Positions 54,521 to 64,000 of a DNA stretch of 64,000 bases are shown here, in pieces. Within the stretch, counting starts at the first letter, position 1; each line of letters begins with the position of its first letter. The stretch comes from Botryosphaeria dothidea. Its lineage: Eukaryota > Ascomycota > Dothideomycetes > Botryosphaeriales > Botryosphaeriaceae. The position numbers and the translations under genes are program-made. Location: NCBI GenBank assembly GCA_011503125.2, contig WWBZ02000001.1, positions 868,001 to 932,000 on the forward strand, in the 5' to 3' direction. The notes beneath the pieces were generated by a model. It was given only the letters and a program-made list of their open reading frames with translations, did not search any database and was not told where the DNA came from.

Positions 54521-57500
54521 CAGTCTGTGCATCAAAAGCGCCCATGAGACTTCTTCAACCACTTTTCGTTGCACTGTACCTTGGGCCGAGGTTCTCGAAC
54601 CATAGAGCCTATTCATCATCTGGCGACTGGCTCGAATCACATCTCATCACATAATGTAGTTTACACATAGACTCTAATCACTTGTTGACTTCGACCAAAG
54701 AACTAGAAATAGACTAGCGCACATTAATCCCCACCTTATCATTGGTCGTTTTTTGATTGTCGAAAGACAAAAGATCGTATTCGCAACTGTCGACCTGTCA
54801 GGAACCTTTGTGCCCCAAAGTCACGCGACTTTTCATATCAAGAACCACTCTCCAGGTCTCCGCCGTAAAAGCTCGATGTGGTGAAGCACGCTAAGAAGCT
54901 TCCAACAGACCCGCCTAGAGCAACCCTCCAATTTCCTTGGTCCAGAGATTATTTCCACTTTAGACACCCTCCTTCCCACCGCGTCGGAAGATTAGATTTT
55001 AGGGGCGTCGATCAGACCCAGCCGGAGACCCGGGGCGATGGAACGTTCTGCCCCCCCAGCAACAGCCAACACTAGGAAGTGGTCCCTTTTTTTTTCTTCT
55101 CTGCTTTTCCAATGAGCGGTCGCTGCTTTGGCTTCCGCTTCCTTCGTCTCGCTTAGTCGACGCCTCGCGCAATGCGGATTCCTCAGATCCGATCCGATGG
55201 AGACGAACTTTTTCTTGCTTAGCGTGATGGTCCGGTGGTTATAGGACTAGGAGCGGTGGCGGAGCGAACCCAACGCCACCACCAACGTAAACCAGCAAAA
55301 ATAAACAGGGGTTCGGCAGGCAGGAAGATAGTGACATCGTCGTCGTCTTGGGACGTGTCCGCCTTGTACCAGACTGCTGGAGTGATGGGAAGCGAAGACT
55401 TGCCGGCGCAAGTTGTGCCTGAGCCGCGCCGCAGGCCAATAACTAGGCCGTCGCGGCGGCCATCGTGAAGTGAAAAAAAAAAAACTTTAAAAAGAGGCCC
55501 TTCGTGTGTGCTTTTTGCGCGGAATCGCGGCAGGAGAGGGAGTGCCCGCGCCGGTGTTTGGTGCTAAGAGGGCGAACTAAGGGAACTTATTTTGGCGCCG
55601 GTAGCTGTAGCATGCTCTTAGCCCGCAAGCAGGAAGATAGGGGAGAGAGAAAGAGACGGGAGAAGAGATGTGTGGAGATAGAGTGTGATCTCAGTACCCT
55701 TCGAGCTGGCGGCCACGAGAAGCTCTCGATCTGTCACGGTTCATCTGGATCAGACGTTGGATATATGGGCGTCGATGGCGAAAGCACGATCAGTCACTTT
55801 CTCCGGGGCATCTCCCAGGGCATGGGAAGCTCCGGTCTTGGGTTCCTGACGTTGGTATTTTTGCTTTTTTTCCCTCTTCCCCCGTCCCAGCGTCGTCGGG
55901 AGCGCCAGGACGAAAGGGCAACGAAAAAAATGTACGATCCTGCTTGCCGTTGAGAGTCAGCTCGCTGTTAGTTGACGATAATGGTACGCGGAATTGACGC
56001 GTATCTTCCGTTGCGAAGGATGAAAAGAGTTCGGGTGCCTGGTGCAATGCGGGCCCGATGACTTCTTCGGCTAGATAACGCAGAGCCAGGCACACGACTG
56101 TGGCTTGCATATACGATTGACGACGGCGGCGGGGGGAAAGTGTGGGATGTGGGAGTCCGTCCATGCAAGTGGGGAAGCCGGCGTTAGTAGCTGAAAAGCT
56201 GAAGGAGAGAAAAAAGCAAAGGTAAAACGGCTTGTTGAAGATCAAGAAGAGCATCTTGGCGTTGCGGACATGCTCTGCAGCAAGCATGTCAGGTACAGCT
56301 GCGCGTAAGGTTGCAACCAAGGCCCCGGATCCTTTCGTCTAAGCACATCGCCGAATGGGTGCTTACGGTCGATTCCTGTGTCCCGGATACGATGATCTTG
56401 GAGTCATATCCCTTCGGATCACTGCGCTGAGCGTTTCATGTTGAGTCCGGACCGGGGCGGAAAGCGTTGGTGAACGGGCGGAAGGGCGGAAAAGGACGAG
56501 GCCTTGCGCATTGACGACTTACTCACATTCGTCACCTTACTTCCGGAGTAGGGATCGCGGGTTGGTCTCTATGCTCATCGGAGATACGCCTCTCAGTTGG
56601 CCGTTCAGCTGCCATGCTTCTCATAGAGGCGCGGGGCGTGGCGTTGCATAAGGTATCCGCTAGTATGAGCGACTTTGGAGTTAGAGAGCCGAGGATAAGG
56701 CGCGGCAGGAAAGGAAAGGGAACCGGCTGGAAGAACCATTAACTGGAATTGCAGAAAGATGGCGGACGGCTTTGGTGGAGGACGCGATAGCTAGGACGCG
56801 GCCTTCCGCATGCGTCCACCAAAGACTTAAGTACTCCTTCGGGGTTATACATCATGCAAATAAAGATCATATCAGACGTATTATTGCTCGACTATACTCA
56901 CATAAGGCTGAAAAGGGCAGTCGAATTGCCTCTTTTGAATCTGCTCGACTCGCTCCCGCATGGAGCCGGTTGCTCCCCACAATTTGCAGAACGGGCAAAA
57001 GAATTTGCCCATTCGCCCTCGGTGATGCGCGTCTGCGAAGGCACAGCATAGAACAGGTTTGTGGGAGTTCGAATTTTGCTTTGGCGCAGTTGGCGAGAGA
57101 AAACAACGTCACCCCAAGATGCCGCGTTTTCCACAGATCCGGGTGTGAAAGTGTTTTCATTGCCCATCCGCGGACTGTATCTTTCTCACCGGTCAGTGGA
57201 GCCATATCACAGAGTGCGTGTGACAGTGGTCGATACTAGACACTGTCCTATCTCATTGGTTGCCGTCGCGCCGTCGGGAGATCATCATTTTCGTAGCCGC
57301 CTGCTCTTCACCACAGAAACAAGACTTCACACCTTCGACGAAAAAGCGGTGGCGAACATACCGTGGCATTCATCGAAGCGTGGGTATCCGTCGGAATTGA
57401 GCTGCAAGGATTCGTAAAAGAAACATTGGATTGGCAGACAGCCTTCTCCATAGACGTGCGTGCATTTTCGCGGGCGCTTCCCGCATCGCTTTCTCCACGT

Positions 57501-60476
57501 GCAGCTGAGACCACGACCCAATGAGCGGGATCCAAAGAAAATTGGCATGCGAAGGAAATCCAAATACCAGAGTATTGATTGACCCTGATCGCTGGGTAAA
57601 GGGCAACAAAGTAGTACTCGGCACGACGTGGGTTGGTGGCACAGCGGACTGCCTGAGGGGGCCGTTTCTCAGGCATCCCAGCATACGCGGCAGCCAGCCA
57701 GATTACAAAGGATGCCTTGCCCAACGCGCCTTTATTTTATACAGGCACTGACGCGGATCGCACGCGTCGCGGCATATGTCTTGAAGGAGGAGGCCATGGC
57801 CGTTCTTACTTATCGAATCAAATCTGGCTCTACGGATAACGCACCTGGTATAAGCGAATACGATCGGGCAATCCTAAGAGGTGTTCGTGCAGATTCATGG
57901 CGGCCCAAGTCTGGAACCCATCCCGATTCCGCCGCGCGGCTGAGAAGGTAGCCTCCGGTGTCTACCGCAGAATCCATCTGCTCATGTGGAAAGTGGCTCT
58001 TAGGAGGGGAAATATAGCGGCTGTGCAACCGTTGAGCAGCCGCAGCCAGGTCTTCAGCCCTGTTCACGATCGTAGCTGTGTGGCGTTTCATGAAACGAAG
58101 ACACGGCAACTCGACTGGCTCAGGAGCGCGCACAAGTGCACGTCGCTTTGTATGTACGCCCGTAAAAGCGCGCAAGGCAGGACCGAGATGCTGCGCCTTC
58201 CGAAAGCCTTTGCCACGGCATACATTCCAAGATAACACAAATCCGTGGGGAAGTGCGTCCGGTATCCGGAGTGCCGGGGCTTGGTCTGCGCGCGAGGAAT
58301 TCCCCGTTGCCAATCGCTTATCCCAGTCGCCGCTGGCTTTGAGACTTCGACTCGTGCCCTCCGACGGAACTTCCACGTTGTGGAATCCTAATAACGGCGT
58401 CTCACCGATTTACAGCATGGGTATTCCTCCAGAGTACAGGGAACACAGTAGTTGCCAGACGAACCAACTCGCCGCTAACGTGAGGTCGGTCTTTCGTTGG
58501 ATGATGATCTTTGCTTATCCCTGGAGAAACGGCGAAACTTCTCAAGCTTCTCCTCGCTGGGTCAGTTGTCAGGTCAGGTCAGGTGGCACTCTGGATGGCG
58601 ACCGTTCGCTGATGGCGACATTTCGGCAGACCATAGGGTTAAACCTCGATCGTTTTCTCAGCGAGCCTCCGATCGATTCTGAGCGTCATGAAGTCTCAAC
58701 AGACCAGGTAGCAACCTTGCAATTGTACCGCACGTGGCCGCAGCGACAAGCTGTAGGGTAAACTCAGCCGGCGTCAGAGCTAGGAAGTGAAGAAGGGGCA
58801 AGGAAAACCAAGCACTTTGACCAGACAGAATATTGTTCTCCACACAGAGATGATCACAGACCACCCTAGCGTCAGGACCCTGAGATCAAAAAAAAAACAG
58901 TTGGGAGAGCCGTAGCGTTGGCTTAGCGGGGCTTGGTTTATCACAACTTTGACGCCGCGGTGGGGTTGGTAACGACACGAGTAAGCTGGACGCCGACGAT
59001 TATGAGATGCGGGACTTCGGGCAAACCGTTGACCGTCCCTGTGGTCCTTGGGAACGACTGATCCGCAGGTGCGCACCTTTGAGGCTATCGGACCGCGATC
59101 AGCAACCCTTCCGGAGAGAAAAGCCGCGTCGGCCAAACCATAGAATACAGAAATGTTGGGTAGATATCACCGATCGTCGTCCTGGATAACGTTATACAGA
59201 TCCTCGCTGCACACGGCAGGAGGACCCAGCCAAGTGGACAAGCTATTCAATATTCGGCCGGAATGGTAGAGGCCCAAGATGCGCGGCCGAAAATGGAGAC
59301 GAGCGTTCTCCGAGTCAACCTTCGACCTCGTCAAGTGTCGTGGTCTGCCTTCACTAGACTACGCGTTCGCACAGCGCATCCGCTGCGCTGTGGACGGCCG
59401 AATTCGGCGACGTAACGGGGGAGTTCTTCGATTGCTATCATTGCGCTCGCTCGATGTGGAGTTCCTGAGCCGCTGATCAATGCACCCACGTGGGCGTTGT
59501 CAATAGTGTGGAGATCAGGCAAATACTGAAAGTGCGACACTTGCAAAACCGGGGAGCGAGGCGCCGATACTGCTGGAGGGACCAGCATGAAGTCCTCACG
59601 GAGGGAAGATCGTATGCGGCAGTTCTGCGCGTGATTCCTGCAGCCTCTTGTCGGACACGGTGCAAGGTGCTTTGTGGAGAGTGTCGGATTTAGGCAGTTG
59701 GCTTCCATGCTGTGGGGTTTATATGACAAGCAAAGCTGGGTGAGATGCGACGGAGGTCCTTCCGGCTGTGACTGATGCGCAGGCCTGGCCTCCGGCGGCT
59801 GCAGGGCTGAAAGTCGTCACCATTGAGAAGGTTACGGGCCTGAAAGCTGGCCTCGTGCCTCAGGAAACGTCGAAGGCGGCTCACTCGAGAGGTCTCGACT
59901 CGATGCAACCTCGCATGGCGGGCTGACGATCCCCTTCTCCTGACGGACTAGCTCAGGCCCGCCAGTCACGTCGTCGGCCACACAATTTCCCCACTGGCGG
60001 AGCTAGACACGCCGGCGTCTGCGCGACTCGAGACTGGAACCAGAGAATGGCTAGACGCCTAGTCGCCTTTGTTTTCCGAACTATTGCCCAGCAAAATGAT
60101 GATCGCGCCTCTGCGGCTTTGTGTTATTTCGCTGACGATATTATAGGGACCTGCATGGGTGCCACGTGCGGCCATGGGGCCCAGCGAGGATAATCGCTCT
60201 CCGGCCACCGGCATGGCCGAATCTGAAGCAGGATCCCGCCATGCATGATGCAATCGAGCGATGACGGGCAGTATTCAAGGAGGAAGGGTTGCCTGTTGGC
60301 TTGAGCATTTCATAGCGATATGACGATCAGCCAAGTGCCGGATACTGCGCCGGCACAACCAGCGCTCTGTGCCATGCTCGGAAGGCGCAGCGCTTTCGCA
60401 GTGGTCGAACATGGTGCTTGTGGTGTTTTTTCCGCTTTCTGACGTAGCAAGTGGCCCGTTACAAACTCAAAACTCT

Positions 60477-60503
60477 TTAAGGTTCAGAAACTTAAGGTTC
60501 AGA
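60477..60503 (+). repeat. Short direct repeat ttaaggttcaga x2
   Basis: Two identical 12-bp copies (60477-60488, 60492-60503) three bases apart inside the gene desert. Could be a tandem binding site; no factor recognised. Confidence 0.5.
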
Positions 60504-62283
60504 TGCTGAATCCCGGCGGCAGTGCTCGCTGCGATCCCCGAACGCGCTGATCACGCCTCGAGCAGGTCCGTTGTTGCAAGCCGAGGCTGCCTGCATGAGG
60601 GTTATCGCTGTCCGGCATCTGATAGGTATCCAGGAAAGCGTGACGGGCTCCAGGGGTAGTCCTGGAAGCAATCATGGTAGTACAGGACGCATTGAGGCTT
60701 GCGCATCTTCACTCCACCTCATCACCCCGCATCGTCAACTCTGTATCCGGAAAAGAGGAATCCGCGCCGCATTTTCTATGCCGGGGGTGCTCCTGTGTCA
60801 TGGCTTCCACATCACAACAGTGTGGCAGCCAGTGTGCAGAATCATGCAGGTACGGGATGTTGGTCACTATGCCAACGGAGGCGAAGATCTACGGGGTCAA
60901 ACGGACGGCGAACCTACCGATGCAGGTTCCTAACTGCGTCACAATTGTCGGCCCAGGAGGTCTAGACATCGACTCCAGGATTCTCTTGACCGGGCGGACG
61001 ACATGTACCGTGTAAGGCGCTGCAGAGACGAGACAAGCTGGCCGCTAGAAGGGACGTCGACTAACGCCAGATGGCTAACTTCTCAAACATCATACGCTGG
61101 CTTTCTTGTCAAAGCAGAGTTGGCGCAATCCTAACATGTGTCATCGCGCCGGCCCGTGTCGCCTGTGACTGGCAGAGATTCATCTCCAATGCCTAGTTCG
61201 TTGCCATATGAGGGTACCCTTTCAGACGTGGCCAATAGGGAGGCTCAAAATGGGTCACCTTTCATTCGTTTGTGCGGTCGATTGACTGCAACGGCACGGA
61301 GACGACGGCAGCAGACGGCCGACATCGCCAGAGCTAGGCAGATGATCGACTCAGGCATCCCGAGGTCAAGTCCATGGTGGAGCCCGCTTTGGGCAATGTC
61401 TCCACCAAGCTGAACGCGAGTTGGGAATGGATGACGACGTCCAGTGCTGGCTGCGCGGGCGGAGAAAAAAGCAAAGCGTGGGTCCGTAGAGACCAAATGC
61501 CAGCCGATGCAGCTCACGCCGGCCAAAAGACACATGCGGCATCACGGCCGTGCATGGAGGGAGAGGACGCATGGTGAATGTCGTCGCAGTCACAGCAGGC
61601 AGAGCAGTTCCGAGTTCAGCATTTCGACCTCACACTGACTCCGGAGGCGTGCTCTGCGGTCCGGCGACGATGATAGGATGGATATGACGGGCAGGGTCAG
61701 GTTGGTGGATGCGGGCACGGGAGCTTGATGGCGGGAAGCTCTGGAGACGGCCCAGGCAGCTGGCTGGTGCAAGTGGGGAGGACGGAGAATATCACTGCCC
61801 AAAACAGCCTAGGGGGTGGGTGCATCCCGCAATGTCTCTCTCGAGCAGCCGGGGCGGACCTGAGGCGGCGTGCAGGGCGGCCAAAGGGGGCGAAGCAAAG
61901 TGAGGAAATTGGGGTCGAGCAGCGGGCGTTGGCGATAATGAGATGGAGGAAGCGAGGCGCGGAACGGCGGCCGTTGTGCAGGCCGGCGTGGAGGTGACGA
62001 CTCATGTTGTGCACCACAGCTGCATGTCCATCTTGGCGCTTGCCCAAAAGGACGGCGGTCGCGGGCGATCCGCCAAAAGGACACCGCTGTGAAATGACGC
62101 CGCTCCGTCTCACGCTGCAACGCGCCGCAGGGCCAGGTACAGGCACCTCGTCGACCACGGCGCGGTGGCTGGCGCTCTCTGCCCTGGCGGAGGCCAGCGC
62201 GGTCGCTGCTGCTGTCGGCGCGCTGGCCCGGGCTGGCGCTGGAGCTGGAGCAGACTGTGCGCCGCGGGGGAACTGCATGCCAG

Positions 62284-62321
62284 CGCGCTGCGATGCGCTG
62301 CGATGCGATACGATGCGGTGC
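62284..62321 (+). repeat. TGCGA-rich imperfect tandem repeat
   Basis: Imperfect tcgatgcgctgcgatgcgat-like units (core gcgatgcg), within the GC-rich part of the desert. Confidence 0.4.
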
Positions 62322-63517
62322 TGGAGCCTGAGGCCTGCACGCTGCACGCTGCCGGCACTGTGACAGGGCCGCGTCTCTGGCCCGCCGGGCGGCTGCATGC
62401 CCCGGCCTGCCCTGGCCTGCGCTGCCCTGGCCGGCGCTGGCTGCCCGCGTAGCGCTGCCGAGGGCGCAGGCACACTTGCGAGACGTTCTCCGATTCCGAC
62501 CAATCTGGCTGACTCAGGCGCGGCCACCCACGACTTGTGCACCTCTGCTGCTCCCGCCATGGCCTCCCAACCCGCCGCCGCCATCGCCGCCGCGCCGCAG
62601 GCCGCATGAGCCCAGTGGGCGCCGCGCTCGTGTGCTCTCCTGACGGCGCTGCTGGGGGCGCACGGGCGGTCGCCTCTGCGGCCGCGGATATGGATGCTTG
62701 ATGAACGCCACCGCTGCAGCGGGCTAGCTTGCCCTGAACGGCGCGCGTGCTCGCCGCTCGGGCTCTGCACCCCATGTTGCGTTTCCTGCGGCACCCGGTC
62801 GCTGCCCCAAGGCGAGGGATGCCCGCGCGCCTGCCCGTTCCCAATATCACTCCTGCTATACTTGATCGCCTCGACCAATTCCTCGACGGCGGAAAAGTGG
62901 GCTGACGGGCGATTCGAGGCGAAGACGCCGCTTCGACGTTGGCAGCCCTTGACTGCCCTGTCTGCCCGCCCAAAGTGCCCCCGGACCCTTGCGTCCGCCG
63001 CCGGCAAGCCATTAAAGCTCCCCTCCACCTTGCACCATTGCAACACCATTTGCGCGCGCCGAGGACCCTCCCGCCGCCCAAGTTCTACTTTTCCCCCTCC
63101 GGATCCAAGTCCAGAAGAAACTCCGTCTGTCTGGAAACCACCCCGCCGTGCATGCGTCGGAAGAGCATTCCGCCTCCAAACCCCGTCGCAGTTCCCAAGG
63201 ACTACTGATCCGCCCGCGCCGCGCGCCTTAACCATCCTTTTCTTCCTTCCGCTCCCCGGCCGTCGCGCAGACCCGCTTCGCCTCGCACAAGCTGCGAGCT
63301 CCAGTCAAGACACCCCCCGGCCGCCTGCTGAGACAAGCTTCGACCCGTTTCCCTGGTTTCGCGGCCACCATCTCCTCTCGCCTGGTGGTTATGTGTCTTC
63401 CCGTTGTCAGGAGCGCATAGCTGCATTCTTGCGAACAGACTCTCCGTTGGGTAGGTGCATTCCTCACTACAGCACCACTCCGCTCGGCCCACAACAACAA
63501 CACAGCCCACTGACAAC

Positions 63518-63583
63518 ATGACAGTGACCGACCTCGTTGCCGCCACCTGCAAACGCCATTCTCCGCCTGCCGCTTGCTTCTGA
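63518..63583 (+). promoter_or_regulatory. 22-codon upstream ORF before the right-edge gene
   Basis: The first ATG after the CA-rich leader (acaacaacaacac...acaacATGacag) opens a 21-residue reading frame ending TGA at 63581-63583. It precedes the larger frame starting at 63666, so it could limit its translation. Alternatively the main start lies beyond an intron. Confidence 0.4.
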
Positions 63584-63665
63584 ACCCGCCAATTCGTCTT
63601 CGCAAACCACTGCGCGGCCCGTTCGATGCTGACCTGCTCCTAACGCCGTGGCGCACTCTGCCTTT

Positions 63666-64000
63666 ATGTTACTTTCCTCGCTCTCCGTATCAGGTATTCT
63701 GCTGGACGAGTCCGGCTCCAGGAATACTCGCAAACGGGAGGCCAAGCACGCGAAGAAAGACTCCAAGATGTCCGACCTCTCGCTCAGAGATGGCATGGAC
63801 CGCACAAGCGCGTGCGTTGCGCCACTCACCATTAAGAAGAAATCCTCGACAACGTGGAACAACGATGGCGCCAGGAGCGTGCAGTCTTCGCCCCAAAGCA
63901 GGCGAACAACCGGCTCCGCAAGATCGCAATCCCAAATGTCTCCGCCGTTGACCCCCCGCGCCAACCTAGAGGCCGAAATTCCAGCGATAGAGCCCGAGTC
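63666..64000 (+). CDS. N-terminal part of an unidentified protein, truncated by the window end
   Basis: The frame from ATG 63666 runs open to the end of the window (111 codons). It reads LLDESGSRNTRKREAKHAKK, then MSDLSLRDGMDR (second ATG 63768), TIKKKSSTTWNNDGARSVQS and MSPPLTPRANLEAEIPAIEP. Basic and Ser/Pro-rich, disordered-looking, with SP/TP sites, as at the N-terminus of a nuclear regulator or cell-cycle protein. The start may be 63666 or 63768; a caggtatt sequence at 63691 could also be a splice site. Family not recognised. The very long upstream region hints at a highly regulated gene. Confidence 0.45.
   Translation, partial: MLLSSLSVSGILLDESGSRNTRKREAKHAKKDSKMSDLSLRDGMDRTSACVAPLTIKKKSSTTWNNDGARSVQSSPQSRRTTGSARSQSQMSPPLTPRANLEAEIPAIEPE

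Larger units (their letters stand above)
54521..63517. other. Gene desert of about 9 kb
   Basis: No recognisable protein, RNA gene or transposon on either strand, although the rest of the window carries a gene every 2-3 kb. ORFs of 100-500 codons occur but overlap on both strands, are low-complexity and lack domains. From about 62.9 kb the plus strand turns pyrimidine-rich and then CA-rich, as in a fungal promoter and leader feeding a gene to the right. Probably a long upstream regulatory region and/or long 5' UTR. Confidence 0.55.

Noticed and set aside
56355..56385. ggtcgattcc resembling a tRNA T-loop
   Set aside because: Misses a core T and has no cloverleaf context.
57810..58761. Overlapping 188- and 227-codon ORFs on opposite strands
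   Set aside because: Neither has domain-like features; typical chance ORFs in moderately GC-rich DNA.
61697..63235. 512-codon minus-strand ORF
   Set aside because: GC-rich, Arg/Gly/Ala-biased, no domains, and overlaps the promoter-like leader of the right-edge gene. Looks like a compositional artefact.
1..64000. CRISPR arrays, bacterial operons, ribosome binding sites
   Set aside because: The window is fungal nuclear DNA; no regularly spaced repeats were seen.

Overview
The window is nuclear DNA from a filamentous ascomycete (Pezizomycotina). Gene content and protein style suggest a Dothideomycete, but I cannot place the species. The evidence is a dense set of short-exon genes with 47-90 nt introns carrying CTRAY-type branch points, and typical fungal families: an ICE2 ER protein, a SepH/Cdc7 septation kinase, a SUR7/PalI membrane protein, Cce1 resolvase, uL3m and a Cwf18/CCDC12 splicing factor. 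All gene models were built by hand-joining exons in frame. No transcript data were available.

Layout. 0-9 kb is an accessory, decaying stretch: the 3' part of an arylsulfotransferase-like gene, a small secreted protein, a chimeric relic (a DUF7730-like gene spliced onto a GH18 chitinase tail), an astacin-like metalloprotease with a 1-nt frame break and an SGNH-hydrolase gene with a stop and a frameshift. 9-25 kb is housekeeping: RNase H2 subunit A, a Them6-like thioesterase-fold protein, ICE2, MYG1, a short-chain dehydrogenase and the large SepH kinase. 27-33.7 kb holds three co-oriented minus-strand genes: an atypical kinase fused to a von Willebrand A domain, a CorA-like two-TM membrane protein and a 72-residue protein. 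34.6-53.8 kb is again housekeeping: Cce1, a GPI-type PLC-like protein, a SUR7-like protein, a SWIM+RING E3, uL3m, an R3H-SUZ protein, a ZCCHC10-like zinc-knuckle protein, CCDC12/Cwf18 and a mitochondrial PPR protein. 54.5-63.5 kb is a roughly 9 kb gene desert before a truncated gene that runs off the right end.

Most notable signals: (1) SepH ends at a UAG in a CARNBA-type leaky context, followed in the same frame by 167 sense codons. (2) The CCHC knuckle of the ZCCHC10-like protein is intact only if a 50-nt AT-AC intron is removed. Two GC-AG introns occur in other genes. (3) The kinase-vWA / CorA-like / 72-aa cluster is my best candidate for an undescribed signalling or conflict module. (4) Cce1 lacks a start codon that would give an in-frame mitochondrial presequence, although presequence-like residues are encoded just upstream.
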